Shown: positions 11,321 through 22,359 of the stretch, piece after piece
Layout: each line of letters begins with the position of its first letter
How positions within the stretch are numbered: position 1 is the first letter of the stretch
From: Halisarca cf. caerulea
Taxonomy: Eukaryota > Porifera > Demospongiae > Chondrillida > Halisarcidae
NCBI GenBank assembly: GCA_963170055.1
Contig: CAUJGJ010000040.1
Coordinates: 1,863,801 to 1,927,800 of the forward strand
Length of the DNA: 64,000 bases
Direction of reading: 5' to 3'
Notes under the pieces: generated by a model
Seen by the model: the letters and a program-made list of their open reading frames with translations, nothing else
What the model was told of the DNA's origin: nothing
The model's database searches: none
Translations under genes and position numbers: made by a program

Positions 11321-12093
11321 AGTTCGAATTATAAAAGTTAAGCGATATTCTTCTAACTGGGTAGATGTACTACTTGTAGTAAGAATACACAATACACAAA
11401 GTTTCAATGGCTAATGTACATGTACAAAAGGGCTACAATAGGCTAAAGTCTTCTAATTTGCAAAGTTATACAATGCTATACGATATTTTACAGTGAATAC
11501 AATGGCGGCCGTGGTATCTCGTTACCAAATCCTATTGGTTCTTAGTTCGATACAGCTTAAAACAAGGAATAACGCAAAGAGGAATAGACGTAGAAGAACA
11601 GAGGTCCTTGCAGCAGTAGCTGGTACATTTCCGGATCTTCGGTGCGGCGCATACCCCGGCAATGAAGAGATTTTCGTAAAGTGTCAGGGAAGTGCCTTTT
11701 AACGCATCGTAAACTTGAAAGGAGCACCGTCGACGCTTCTGCACTCAAGACACTTCCTTGATGAATGGACAGACATCAATTCCTTCAACAATTTTAGTCG
11801 CAAATCCTTGCGAGGTTCGTCTAATTGCTATAACACACAGTACACCTTTGTAAAGCCTGCCGTACACATATACCTTTCCATGAAGATGGGCTAAAGGGTC
11901 ACTAATAAGCAAGGAAGGTTAGAAAGTCACAAAAAGCTTTCGAAAAGAAAGTTTTGCTCCATTTCGTGCCCAAAACAAGCCACAATAACGATGAGCCACT
12001 AAAGTGGATGACGAACACGAACGCATATGGTAATTATGTATGCACAAACGCGAACATGCGCATCCACTATAGTGGACGACGAATCGAAAAGGG
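11244..12093 (+). mobile_element. TTAA-target (piggyBac-type) MITE inside the end of gene 1
   Basis: 850 bp bounded by TTAA (11240-11243 and 12094-12097), with ends CCCTTTTTTG and CGAAAAGGG. Removing the element and one TTAA restores the receptor 3' end seen in gene 2 (CTCC-TTAAGGAATACTT compared with CTGCAGGAATACTT). Subterminal palindromic motifs TCCACTTTAGTGGATCG and TCCACTATAGTGGACG occur near both ends. An inverted-orientation full copy is at 48134-48862. Confidence 0.85.
11502..11702 (+). CDS. 66-residue ORF carried by the TTAA MITE
   Basis: Starts MAAVVSRYQILLVLSS and ends EEIFVKCQGSAF. It has a hydrophobic start and then a basic RNRRRR stretch. The same ORF with the same length is intact in the other copy (48403-48603, minus). 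Between the two, 10 of 66 residues differ and most base changes alter the amino acid, which argues against purifying selection. No family recognised. It may be a remnant of an ancestral transposase or a captured exon. Confidence 0.3.
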   Translation: MAAVVSRYQILLVLSSIQLKTRNNAKRNRRRRTEVLAAVAGTFPDLRCGAYPGNEEIFVKCQGSAF

Positions 12094-12097
12094 TTAA

Positions 12098-13314
12098 GGA
12101 ATACTTGATGTATGCTATATACCATTGGTGCTTTATCTCTATTATCTTATTAGTTTTACTTATACTGTGCTTGTGCTAGGAATGTTTCCTGTGAAAACCA
12201 AGCACTTTTTTCTTGATGTCTGTCTGTGTGTTTAACTGATGAATGACTTTCACATACCTGTTATTGCTTAAAGAAAAATTCATTGGCTCTAGCCTTGCTA
12301 CTTAAATTTCACTACTGTCGTGACAGAAGCATTTTCAATCAACTTCAAAGCTTTCTTAAGCCTTTTAACTGCAATAATCATTATAATCCTGTGTCTTCAA
12401 TTGTTCTGTATTGAGGAACAGCCATTTTAATTTTGCCGTTAGCTCAGCATAGATTTTTACACTCATCGTATATGTGTGTTGGCATACATTTTTGTTTTTG
12501 CTAATAACATTATTAGTTATAACATATCACAATAAAAGTCATATTAGAGATATACAATTGAAGTAATCTATAGAACAATATAAATATCAAAGTGCTACAA
12601 AAAACTTGCTGAAGTACCAACATCTAATAGGAGAGCCAGTAAATTGGTCTTCAGGCAATAAAAGGTTAATCCCTCAGTTACTTTTATTACTCTAATTTTC
12701 AGAATATGTTTGCACAATTATTGTGTATATCAGCAGCTCTTTTGTGTATGTGAATGTAGTGTCAATTCTAATCACATTCTGGTCTTTCTACATATGCTCG
12801 AAAGCTACTAAAACAGCTGTCCTTCATCCTAAAATATGGATTTCTAATTCCACCAAACAAATGGTAGACATTTTATAATGTAATTTTTTTGATTGTACAA
12901 TGTTTTGTGCATACCAGATCATAAGGGGCGATGCCTTGTAAAGCCAATGAGGTGATTCCTGGGTGTTAAGGCATTGAATGATTTTTACCTTTCAAACCCA
13001 AAGGAATTTGTCCTGCTAATGACAAAAGGCCAGATGGTAATCAACTTGGTGTCATGGAAGAGCTTTAGCATGGAATGTGGCTTGTGCAGATACTTTGCCA
13101 CATCAAGTGCTTAAATGGCAAATAAAGAAGCAGGTGCTGTTGCAATGCAAGCAGAACACCGGAAGATACAACAGTACAAGGATCTATCATCCACATGCCA
13201 CTTCATCCAGTTGCTGTCGAAACAGGAGACCCAGGAACAAGAGGTCTTATTTTGAAAAAGTTTGTAGACGCCATCATTTGATTTCAGATGATCCTCTATT
13301 TACATTTATCTCCA
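12098..13314 (+). other. receptor-unit 3' flank, no further gene
   Basis: The stretch 12098-12540 is the 3' flank of gene 1 and aligns with DNA after gene 2 (TGTATTGAGGAACAGCCATT here, TGTATTGAGGAGCAGCCATT at 15938). AATAAA-like signals occur near 12531. From 12600 to 13314 no coding sequence or element end could be supported. Confidence 0.5.
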
Positions 13315-13872
13315 TCAGCACATCCCAGTCATGGGTAGCTTGATGTATTGTGGTCCCATATGTTCTGAAATGGCACGCGTTACCCGTCTCACTATAACAG
13401 ATGTAGCAGACCGTGAAATACCAAATGCATTGGCAGTCTTACGATGTCGTCCTTCATCAGATAAGTAGTAAAGGGTAGCTGCTACCTGTCTCTCCACCTC
13501 AATAGGTTGACGCATGCCAGTGGTTGCTCTCTCTACATATGGTCGCAATTCGGCACATAGCTTCAAAAAGTTCTCTTTACACATTCTAAAATTTTCTTTC
13601 CACTCTTCTGGTACAACAACATCTTGCATAAAGTGGTCCCACCACACACGGGTTCTTTCTGGCCTAACCCAAAATCTTCTTTCTGCCACCTGCCGAGAAC
13701 GTGGCCGTCTAATCGGCCCAGAAAACGAGCAAAGCCGAGCCAATCTTTGCCTCTGTTGGCGGTAAACAGTGTTGTAAAGAATGGCTATCGAACACGTGAG
13801 TTCAGCGATAGTAATCACAGATGAGAGAAGAGCAAAAATCACTGCAAATAACTTGCGGGTTGAGGACGCCAT
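13315..13872 (-). pseudogene. Harbinger (HARBI1-like) transposase, N-terminal part
   Basis: 185 codons from ATG at 13872. After an atypical hydrophobic start the protein reads RRFWVRPERTRVWWDHF, then NFRMCKENFLKLCAELRPYV, then RQVAATLYYLSDEGRHRKTA and NAFGISRSATSVIVRRV. This is the conserved N-terminal half of HARBI1/PIF-Harbinger transposases, with the helix-turn-helix that follows an LYYL-type core. It stops at KLPMTGMC, just where the DDE_4 nuclease domain should begin, so it cannot be catalytic alone. The 3' half of the element has been lost; a missed intron is a less likely alternative. Confidence 0.75.
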
Positions 13873-14245
13873 TGTCCTATACCAAAAAACACCGAATGGT
13901 CAAATTACTTTGTCTTCCATCCTAATCCCGCTGCAAGACATCTGGCTTCCTGACCGCTATCCTATTAGCAGCATATTGTCGAGAAATAGACACCAAAAGC
14001 AAGATAACGAAATCATCTGACTCCAGGCCTGAGCAGCCATTTTGTGTGTTTTGCCTGAGTTAGTCGTTTTCGTATGTTTACACGGTACCAAAACGACAAC
14101 GTTTTCTTTTGAAAACACTTCACGGAGCGTTGTCGATAGTGAAAACGTTTTCAAAGTGTTTTGGGCGCTGTCGTGTGAATGGAAGGCGTAACCGTGACGA
14201 AACCTTCGCGGTTACGAATGAAAACGTTGTCGTGTAAACGCAGCC
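13315..14245 (-). mobile_element. 3'-truncated Harbinger element
   Basis: The right end, read on the minus strand, is GGCTGCGTTTACACGACAAC and is followed by TTA (14246-14248), the usual 3-bp Harbinger target. An imperfect repeat of the same motif lies inside (TTTACACGGTACCAAAACG near 14075). No matching left end is found, so the catalytic part and the left terminus were deleted. Confidence 0.6.
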
Positions 14246-14252
14246 TTAGAAA

Positions 14253-14440
14253 TGTATTGTTTACGGCTTTGTATGTGGAGCACGTGCAGGTTTATTTTGA
14301 TACACAAATGAAGTGTATTGTTTACAACTTTGTATGTGGAGCACGTGCAGGTTTGTTTTGGTACACAAATGAAGTGTATTGTTTACAATTGTTGTATTGT
14401 ATATGGACATGTGCAGGTTTGTTATGGTATATATACGAAT
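14253..14440 (+). repeat. about 62-bp tandem repeat, three units
   Basis: Units begin TGTATTGTTTAC and contain GTATGTGGAGCACGTGCAGG. The first two are nearly identical and the third is degraded. Small frames on both strands here arise from the repetition. Confidence 0.75.
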
Positions 14441-14551
14441 GCCAAATCCATAGTACTCCATGTGCACACCAATGCAATATTTGACATAATTCTCTTCAGT
14501 TTGAGCAAGAAGTCCCATAATGTAATACTTTTCGCGTGAATTCCTAAAAAT

Positions 14552-14726
14552 CTTGTGACTAATGCGTGTACATCAGTAAAATGTGTTATTATTCAATGAA
14601 ATTCCTTTTCTAACCACACAACGTCCCTCTATTTCCTGAAAGGGACATGTTGTACCTGTTGATATAGGTGAGCTGCGTAGTAAGCAATAATAAAGGTAGT
14701 GTTTATAGAGTACTGTGAGTGACAAC
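14552..14726 (+). promoter_or_regulatory. gene 2 upstream region made of a MITE end
   Basis: Same arrangement as gene 1: the reverse complement of the MITE left arm (GTGACTAATGCGTGTACATC to GGGACATGTTGTACCTG) runs to about 14661 and is followed by the shared leader GCGTAGTAAGCAATAATAAAG and the ATG. The TGGTCATGAT block is missing. Confidence 0.5.
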
Positions 14727-15686
14727 ATGTGGAACAACAGCAACATTAGTGACATCAACAATAGAAGTGTATTATTATTGACCATTGGATATTCTTGGTT
14801 AGCCTTGTTGCACTTATTGGCCATAGTCCTCACCATTGTGTACTGTTTCCTACTTTTGGCAATAAGAGACTGTCAAACTATTTCAACTGGAATAAGAGTG
14901 GTTCTCTGTAACATTATTATCGCAAACCAAGTTTTCCTTATTACCCTGATTTTGTACATTTGGGCTAAGGAGGGAGAGATGTACGACTATGAAAAGTATA
15001 ATATGTTTTGGAGAGTAACATATGTTGCCTCATGCTCCACGGCAGCAGCAAGTCTCCTCTTCATGGCTACATATGGAGTTATAGTGTATGTAAGTGCTCG
15101 CTTAACTGGCTCATCTCTGCGATCGGAAAATGTTGGTAACAGAGCAACAATTGTCATTTGTATTGTGGTTTGGTTGGTTGCTATGGTACCCAATCTCAGT
15201 CAATTTCTGACCATTGTACACGAGGTGATTATCAAAACAGGTTCAACATTCTGTATGGATAGTGGATTCTTTTACCTGGACTATGCAGTGACCATTTTAC
15301 CACTCTATGGAATTGTGTGTGGACTCATTAGCATCCTATTTCCCATTCTAACTGCACATTACAGTCAAAAGGTGATTATAAGAGAAAAGAAAGAAATTTT
15401 AATGAGAATGGCAAAGTTTTCCATCTTTCTTCTGCTCAGCAACGCTGTAAATTTTACTGGCATATATGTTCCGCTATTGTTCACCTCATTCTATGCCATG
15501 GGATGTGAAAAATACATCATTGCACTTAACATTGGGAGAACAGGAGCTGTCATGTTTTCCCTTATCTTTACACCAGTTATTATGCTTGCTTTTTTCAAAT
15601 GCATAAGAGATAAATTTAAAGACCGTATTTGTTGTTGTCGGCACATTCTTAAAACACAATTGTTTTCTTCCTGCAGGAATACTTAA
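14727..15686 (+). CDS. 7TM receptor-like protein, gene 2
   Basis: Intronless, 319 residues, and the closest paralogue of gene 1 in coding, upstream and downstream sequence. It keeps all seven hydrophobic segments and the family landmarks: STAAASLLFMATYG in TM3, WLVAMVPNLSQF in TM4, ILPLYGIVCG and LFPILTAHYSQKV in TM5, KFSIFLLLSNAVNF in TM6, and TPVIMLAFFKCIRDKFK after TM7. The C-terminus RICCCRHILKTQLFSS is the ordinary family tail and shows what gene 1 has lost. Cysteines in the second and third extracellular loops (STFCMD, MGCEKY) are kept. Start chosen at MWNNSN as in the other copies. Confidence 0.85.
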   Translation: MWNNSNISDINNRSVLLLTIGYSWLALLHLLAIVLTIVYCFLLLAIRDCQTISTGIRVVLCNIIIANQVFLITLILYIWAKEGEMYDYEKYNMFWRVTYVASCSTAAASLLFMATYGVIVYVSARLTGSSLRSENVGNRATIVICIVVWLVAMVPNLSQFLTIVHEVIIKTGSTFCMDSGFFYLDYAVTILPLYGIVCGLISILFPILTAHYSQKVIIREKKEILMRMAKFSIFLLLSNAVNFTGIYVPLLFTSFYAMGCEKYIIALNIGRTGAVMFSLIFTPVIMLAFFKCIRDKFKDRICCCRHILKTQLFSSCRNT

Positions 15687-17152
15687 TGTATGCTATATGC
15701 TATTAGTACTTTATCTACATTCTCTTGATTTTCTTATTTATTCTATGTTGGTGTTAGAAATATATTGTGTGAAATCAAACACTTTTTCTTGATATCTGTC
15801 TCTGTGTTTAACTGTTGAATGACTGCGTGATAATTTTTGGCATATCCATTGTTGCCTAATGACTTTATTGGTTCTTGCCTCGCTACCAGACTATGCAACT
15901 TTTTTCATATAAAGATAAAATTGTGCACCTTTATTCTGTATTGAGGAGCAGCCATTGTATTTTGTGGTTATCTCCGCATAGTTTTGTATTATAATCATTG
16001 TATACATGCATTTCTTCACATACCTTTGTGTTTTTGCATATAATTATATTAAAGCCTTTTATTTGGTGTAACATTGTATACATTGGGCTAGACGGGCATG
16101 AGGATGGAGTATGCATAGGTCTTGGACTGACATAGTGCAAAGCATACATGGGGCTAGACGGGTACAGAGCTTGACTGGGTAAAGGGTTAGACGGGTTAAT
16201 TCCCTACATCCCTCAACCTGTTTGTATAAGCTAGCAAAAGATATCACAAGGCATGCAGGTATCCGGGTGGTTAAGTGGTGGTTAAGATAATGTGCAGCAG
16301 TTGTGGGATACAATACGCTGACAATGTTACAATTGCTGGTTTTTCAATAATATTGTTCCTTGCATCATTCTGCACACTGTGCAAACACTGAGGATACTCT
16401 TTAGGAAAGTCTTGAAGCCTTATAAGAGTGATGTACAAATTCGGAATCCATAGATTTTGTGCCGCCACATTTAAAGTGTTACGAACCAATTTACCCACAA
16501 GTGGTTCAGCAGTAATAATACTCAGTTCAAGGGCAAAAAAAATCAAATACTGTGTGCACTACTTCCGTCTAATGTACACGCAGCCAGAGTGTCTTCCCTT
16601 GCCAGCCTGGTTTCATACAAATTTTGGCGAACACTAATGCTCAGTGGCATAATAAATTGAGGAACTGTGTACACAATGTGTGTCTAATGTACAGGTAATC
16701 TACGTACATATGCCAGCAAGAGAGTCGTCACTTGCTTCATGCTCCCACTTGTCGACCCTATTTCAAAATCCCTCACATAGCTACTGCACTTGAACAAGAA
16801 CCTTAGACAGTCTTCCTCCCTTTAAGTCCTCCTTTGGTCAGCGTTCCTTCAGCTTATTAGGGACATTATAGTGGCGTTCTTTTCCCTCTCTGTGTGTGCT
16901 GCTGATTTCTTGTTGCAATTCTCAAGATTGGCTTCTACCTGTATTGCTTCTAACTAACTGCAAGTGCATGATTCTGCATGTCATTGACTTCTAACAATCT
17001 GCATGTGCATGGATATGTATGACTATGTAGTAACAATAATTCTTTAAATTACATTAACTTTTCTTTTAATTTATATACTTATCTTGTTTCTCCTTGCTTG
17101 TACTGTTTGCAGGGCGACTAGTGTAGTGGCCATTAACTAAGGGCTTCCCCTG
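15687..17152 (+). other. receptor-unit flanks, no gene
   Basis: 15687-16080 is the 3' flank of gene 2, similar to that of gene 1. Around 16080-16200 a short motif, GGGCTAGACGGG, recurs three or four times. From about 16540 to 16710 the sequence matches the upstream receptor-unit block seen at 2200-2330 and 7860-7980. No coding sequence. Confidence 0.5.
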
Positions 17153-17828
17153 TGTAGGTATGTTATATATGGCACTTTTGCCAAAAAAACAAAATGGCTG
17201 CTGCTTTCGAACAGCTAGTGTAAATTGCCTTGTTTTCTCTTCATGAAGGTGGAAAGATGCACAAAAGCATCCAGATATATCATATTGTACATGGTCAATT
17301 TTTAACCATACTAAAATAGGCAAAAAACGCAAAAGGTGTGGGTCAAGACACCTATTTAAACGCTCAATTGAATTCAGAAGACAGAACATGTCCAAATCTT
17401 ACTTTTCTGATTTGGGGAAAAAGCTACTCCATTCCATGGCTGTTATGTCCTGGGATTTATGATCATGAAGAATGGCTATGGCAACAAATGGCTGCGCATA
17501 AACTGAACGGATGGACTGCCAATCTTCACCAAATCAGAATTTCAAGTTCAGTCCTTCAGCGATAATCAGACAAAGTTTTAAGCATCTACATAGAAATCTA
17601 GACTGAGTGCTTCTTTGGGCTTTTGTCACGTGATATCACATGTCCACAGAGGCAAACTCTTTATATACTCGCGTGTTTCAGCCTATAATGACGTATAATA
17701 GTCGTGTTTAAGCTGTGGTCACATGGCCAGACCGTGATAAACTGTCTCAGACGTAATAATCTAATCGCATACCTTGTCAAACCACAAAACACCCCCTTGT
17801 AGCCTCATTTCTGCCATAACATACCTGC
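17153..17828. mobile_element. palindromic MITE, relative of 4711-5474 in opposite orientation
   Basis: Left end TAGGTATGTTATATATGGCA, right end GCCATAACATACCTGC. Internal sequence matches 4711-5474 read backwards (CAGAACATGTCCAAATCTTA, ATGGCTGCGCATAAACTGAA, GTCACATGGCCAGACCGTGA). It lacks an ORF. Confidence 0.75.
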
Positions 17829-18959
17829 CTGAGTTAATAAGCTTATTCTATCCTATCCTATGCTCTCCTAAGAATAACTATAATACCAATAGTGGCACAT
17901 ACAAAATTTATGCTCGTTAATATTTTCCATAATTATAATTAGATTGAATATGTGACTGTCATGTGTATTCCAGGAAATATGATATAGTCTAGGAAGTTCC
18001 TTTACCAACCACACAATATCCTCTATGTCAGGGGATGGGACATTTTATACCCACGTTGCCCTACACTTTCTAGCTATATATATACCAATGCATAAGGTTC
18101 CATGGAAGTCAATATGTAGACCCGTTTTCATAGCAAAAATCTCTACCATGTTTTGGTGGTGCTTTTGGACGTTTATATATATACCCTCCTTCCGTTCTTC
18201 CACTTATATGTGATTATAGTTGTGACAGACAAAGGTGTTATGAATGGTATCTATTGGATAGCAAGGGTGTGTACCTTTCTACGTTATAGTTATGTATCCA
18301 TGTGTATGTATGTATATTGTACACAAACAATCAAATTCGATGCGTACAACTGATATTTGAACACGTACACAGAGTACAGGAATCTATGTGAATGTAATAC
18401 AATATACATCGTTAATTCTGTGTTCTCTCCACAGTGCAACTGTTTCATAGACATGTATGGTGAATAGAATGAAGTGTAAAATGGTTTATACCTGCTCCTA
18501 TTGTGACATCTACAGCCTCAAACTATGACAGATTAAATTGATTTGATGTATCGTAATTCTGCTATCATTAGATGTATTCTCGTTCTACTGTGGATCAATA
18601 TTATTGTAATCATTTTTGTTGCTAGCTTTTTGACATTGATATTGATCTTGCAAGTGCGAGGGGCATCAGTGTTGCTCATGCAACATTGGTAGAGCTTCTT
18701 CTTGGCTAGGGTTCCATTCACAGAGTAGCAATTGTCGTAAATTCATGGCTACTAACTATAACTTATTTGACAAATTAAATATATATATAATTATATAATA
18801 TATAATAATTATATACGCCACATTAAATATAATATATATATATATATATATTATTATAATTATTATTATTATTATTATATTATAATATATATATATATTA
18901 GACATATAATTATAACTTATTTGACAAAAGAAGCACCTGAAATGCAACAACTAGTGAAT
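17829..18959. other. MITE scrap and AT-rich microsatellite, no gene
   Basis: 17942-18055 is a remnant of the MITE end that abuts genes 1 and 2 (AACCACACAATATCC...GGGACATTTTATACCC), here about 1.1 kb from gene 3. 18776-18912 is a run of TA/TAA simple repeats. Confidence 0.55.
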
Positions 18960-19154
18960 TCATACAAGTACTATATGACGGAAGTATGTCCATGTGTTTA
19001 TATACAGTGGGCTGCACTTTGTTTCCTGGTCATGATCCATTGTTTTATAATTTGCCACTGTTGAAAGAAACAGCTGAGTTTGGCAGTGAGCAATAAAGGC
19101 AGTCCTGTTGAAGGAGAGAATACTGGTAGTGACAACACGCGGAATAGCAGCAAC
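18960..19154 (+). promoter_or_regulatory. gene 3 upstream block (TATA plus TGGTCATGATCCATTG)
   Basis: The block reads GGAAGTATGTCC, TTTATATACAGTGGGCTGCA, then CCTGGTCATGATCCATTG, then a leader containing GAAGGAGAGAATACT before the ATG. The same order is present ahead of genes 5, 7 and 8 and in the inverted scrap at 28740-28912. The TATA-like element is about 145 bp upstream of the ATG. Conservation across diverged copies suggests a core promoter. Confidence 0.6.
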
Positions 19155-20213
19155 ATGAGTGAAAACATGTGGAACAGCAGCAACATGAGTGACAACATGT
19201 GGAACACCAGCAACATGAGTGAAAACATGTGGAACAGCAGCAACATGAGTGAAAACATGTGGAACAGCAGCAACATCACTAACATTATCAGTTACATGTA
19301 CAGTGATGCATCATTGGCCATTGGTTTTTCTTGTGTAGCACTGGTGCAGTTACTGGCCATAATATTCATTGTGGTCAACTGTTTCCTGCTTTTGGCGATA
19401 AAAGACTGTCAAGCTTTTTCAACTGGAATAAGAGTGGTTCTTTGTAACATTGTCATCGCAAACCAAGTTTTCCTCATTTCTCTAATAGTGTACGGTTGGG
19501 CTGAAGTCGCAGCAATGAACAACTATGAAAAGTACAGTATGTTTTGGAGGGTAATGTATGTCATCACACTGTCTACAGCAGCAGCAAGACTCCTCTTCAT
19601 GGCCACCTACGGAATTGTAGTGTATGTAAGTGCACGCTTAACTGGCTCGTCTCTCAGGACTGATACAATAGGCATCAGGGCAGTGATCATTGTGTGTGTC
19701 GTAGTCTGGTTGGTTGCTATTGTGCCCTATCTGAGTCATTTTCTAACCCTGGTACATGATGTGAAAATCAAGACAGTTTCAATTGTCTGTATGAGTAGTG
19801 AAGTAGTCTTCTCTCTGGACTATGCAGTGATCATTTTACCACTCTATGGAATTGTGTGTGGAGTCATTAGCATCCTGTTCCCCATTCTAACAGCACATTA
19901 CAGTCAGAAGGTAATCATAAGAGAAAAGAGACTATTCCTAAAGAGAATGGCAAAGTTTTCCATCTTCCTTCTGTTGAGTAATACTGTAAATTTTACTGGC
20001 ATTTATGTACCGCTGGTGTTTATCTCATTCGATGTCATGGAATGCGAAGAATCCATGATTGCACTAAACATCATGAGAACTGCAACTGTCATATTTTCCC
20101 TCATCAGTACACCAGTTGTAATGCTGGCTTTCTTTAAGTGTATAAGAGAAAAATTTAAGAACCGAGTTTGTTGTTGTCAGCAAACTTTAAACCAAAATTC
20201 TTTTCTTCCTTGA
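19155..20213 (+). CDS. 7TM receptor-like protein, gene 3
   Basis: Intronless, 352 residues. The N-terminus is expanded by four tandem decapeptides of the type MWNSSNMSDN, each adding N-glycosylation sequons and each containing in-frame ATG codons; I chose the first. The seven hydrophobic segments and loop landmarks match the family (STAAARLLFMATYGIVVYV, ILPLYGIVCGVISILFPIL, KFSIFLLLSNTVNF). The cysteine near the start of TM3 seen in genes 1 and 2 is absent (ITLSTAA), while extracellular-loop cysteines IVCMSS and MECEES remain. The tail NRVCCCQQTLNQNSFLP keeps the cysteine cluster. Intact; ligand unknown. Confidence 0.85.
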   Translation: MSENMWNSSNMSDNMWNTSNMSENMWNSSNMSENMWNSSNITNIISYMYSDASLAIGFSCVALVQLLAIIFIVVNCFLLLAIKDCQAFSTGIRVVLCNIVIANQVFLISLIVYGWAEVAAMNNYEKYSMFWRVMYVITLSTAAARLLFMATYGIVVYVSARLTGSSLRTDTIGIRAVIIVCVVVWLVAIVPYLSHFLTLVHDVKIKTVSIVCMSSEVVFSLDYAVIILPLYGIVCGVISILFPILTAHYSQKVIIREKRLFLKRMAKFSIFLLLSNTVNFTGIYVPLVFISFDVMECEESMIALNIMRTATVIFSLISTPVVMLAFFKCIREKFKNRVCCCQQTLNQNSFLP

Positions 20214-20564
20214 GGACTAGTTGATGTATTTTACAACATTATTTGTTGTCTGATCTTCATTATTTTGCTTGTTCTTAAGAATCTGGTGTGTTTTATATAC
20301 ATGTTTTAAGTATAATTATTTTCACTGTGGAAATTAAGCACTTTTTGTTACTGTCACTGTGTTGAAAACCTGAGTTACCGGATTTAGAGCGGATGCTGGT
20401 GGCTCAGTAGGTTGTGCCCTAAATGCTATGCTGTGAAGCATGGTGTACCATTCAAGCAGTGTGCATTTGGCATTTCACTGCACCCTCTGTCACTAACTCA
20501 GGAACAGATGAGTAGGTGTCCTAATGCACCACCAAACTAGCTTAATATTTCGTTTGATTTGATT
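20214..20564 (+). other. gene 3 3' flank and short repeat scrap, no gene
   Basis: 20214-20370 aligns loosely with other receptor 3' flanks. 20388-20545 (GATGCTGGTGGCTCAGTAGG...) resembles sequence near 39600-39770 on the opposite strand (CTACTGAGCCACCAGCA) and is probably a SINE- or LINE-tail-like repeat. No coding sequence. Confidence 0.4.
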
Positions 20565-20650
<86 letters not shown>

Positions 20651-20674
20651 ATGTGTGTGTGTGTGTGTGTTCGT
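20565..20674. repeat. (TG)n microsatellite
   Basis: TG dinucleotides with two interrupting TACA units. Open frames of Val/Cys here are artefacts. Confidence 0.95.
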
Positions 20675-20709
20675 GCAGTCAAACCTCTCCATAATGAAAG
20701 GGGTTTACT

Positions 20710-20995
20710 ATTTCAGTGTTCACTACATCAAGGTTCATGTGTTCATGATCACACTACATAAGGTTTCATGTACATGAGGGTGTTCACTACGTCAGGTTTC
20801 AGGTACATGAGGGTGTTGACTACATCAGGTTTCAGGTACATGAGAAGGGTGTTGACTACATATGGTTTCATGCACACGAGGGTGTTTAATACATCAGGCT
20901 TCATGTACATGAGGAGGGTGTTCACTACTACATAAGGATTCATGTACATGAGGGTGTTTACTACATCAGGTTTCATGTATTGAGGGTGTTCACTT
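20710..20995. repeat. about 32-bp minisatellite
   Basis: Seven to eight imperfect units containing TTCATGTACATGAGGGTGTT and CACTACATCAGG. It begins inside a pogo-like MITE end (CAGTCAAACCTCTCCATAAT at 20678), and a single unit is visible in the related MITE at 28021-28211, so the array expanded from MITE sequence. Confidence 0.8.
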
Positions 20996-21068
20996 TGCAG
21001 CTATATAACAAACACAGGATCTATGAATCTGCGTTATGGGGCGATTATACGATGATATGCAGAATTAT

Positions 21069-22241
21069 CGCATGTGGGACATGTCCATAAACTTAAAATC
21101 TCAGTGGAGGCGCCAATTAGAAAGAATTTTGCAACTTTAGATGGCTTTGCGACGAGATGTCATGTGACCAGCCCGTGACTTAGGAAAATGTTGTTGTGCA
21201 CGTAAAGATTCCAAAACAGCCTTACATGATGTTAAACCTGCAAGATCGACAATTATATTCCAGTCAAACGGCCTTCGGCTACAGTGAATCCTAGTCTCAC
21301 GTCTCCAGCCCCTTTCCGTTGACGACATCATAAACATTCTACAAAATTTCTAACAACATCAAGGAGAAAGAGGCTGGCTATGCGAAACTAAGTGAATCTT
21401 AAGCCTTCAATCAAATTTGAACATGTCAGTAACTTTCTGGTCTGCCTTACCTAGCTTGAGTTTCTTCAATCTTTTCTCCTTCCGAAAAACATCTTTGATA
21501 GCGATTCGGTTCGTATACAAGTGCGACAAAAGCAGAATTTAAAGAGCTATCTGACGGCGAAAGGTTATGTATCAAAGATCAAAGGTACAAAAATAAGAGA
21601 CTTCGTCTGTATTCCACTTCACTTGCTACTTGAGTCGACTTTTAGGTGATGTCACTTTAAATATCATGCGACAGTCATGTGACAAAATGGCTACCAGCTA
21701 GTTCTAGGCTAGTAAAAAAACTTTAATGGCTGGGCGGCAGTGGGAAAAAGCCTATTGGCATACTTTTTTAAATTTATTGGCTGTATTATAGGATAATAAA
21801 GAACTTCCATGTTGGGGATTTGGATTCATTGCGTGATTCAGACGTTACAGGCGAAAAGGTGAGCTACCATGGTTTGAATTTGTGGTTTTTACCGTTTTTC
21901 TCTAAAACTCTTAGAGATATTTAAATCCCCTACATGGAAGTTTTAGATACTTACGTAAGGAACCTGTATACCAACATTTGTGCCCTTAGCTTTGAAGCTG
22001 CACTGCCGCCCAGCCGTTTTTCGTGTTTTTATATGTTTAAGGAGAATGCGCATACATTTCAAGGAACATCGAAAATTCTTTCAAGTTTGACATCGAACGA
22101 AAGGTAATGCAGCCATCTGCACAATGGTACTAGTTGTTAGAAGATAGCGCGTATTTGTAGTAAGAAATAATACTAAAAAGTGGCGATAAATTTTCTGATC
22201 CCTGAAGCCATACAAGTGTCCGTGGACATGTTCCACATGCG
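21069..22241. mobile_element. MITE, CGCATGTGGGACATG-end family
   Basis: Left end CGCATGTGGGACATGTCC and right end GGACATGTTCCACATGCG, with AT on each side. It is 1.17 kb, has no ORF, and is interrupted by a smaller MITE (21728-22015). Confidence 0.7.
21728..22015. mobile_element. 288-bp nested MITE with GGCTGGGCGGCAGTG ends
   Basis: GGCTGGGCGGCAGTG and CACTGCCGCCCAGCC form 15-bp inverted ends, with inner arms AACTTCCATGTTGGGGATTT and AAATCCCCTACATGGAAGTT. A second copy at 53598-54245 is split by a hairpin/TA element. Confidence 0.75.
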
Positions 22242-22359
22242 ATGCAATGTTTTACGAGGAATTGGTTTGGTTGAAATGAGGTTCTTAGCGAAAACCAAGG
22301 GTTACAAGCTCTTGCACCTTGTTACTGCTTGCAACTGTACCTTTTTCGTATCGTAGTTG

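Noticed and set aside
20559..20777. Val/Cys-rich frames
   Set aside because: Produced by the (TG)n microsatellite.
20710..20995. CRISPR-like array
   Set aside because: Spacer-less imperfect minisatellite in a eukaryotic genome, expanded from MITE sequence.
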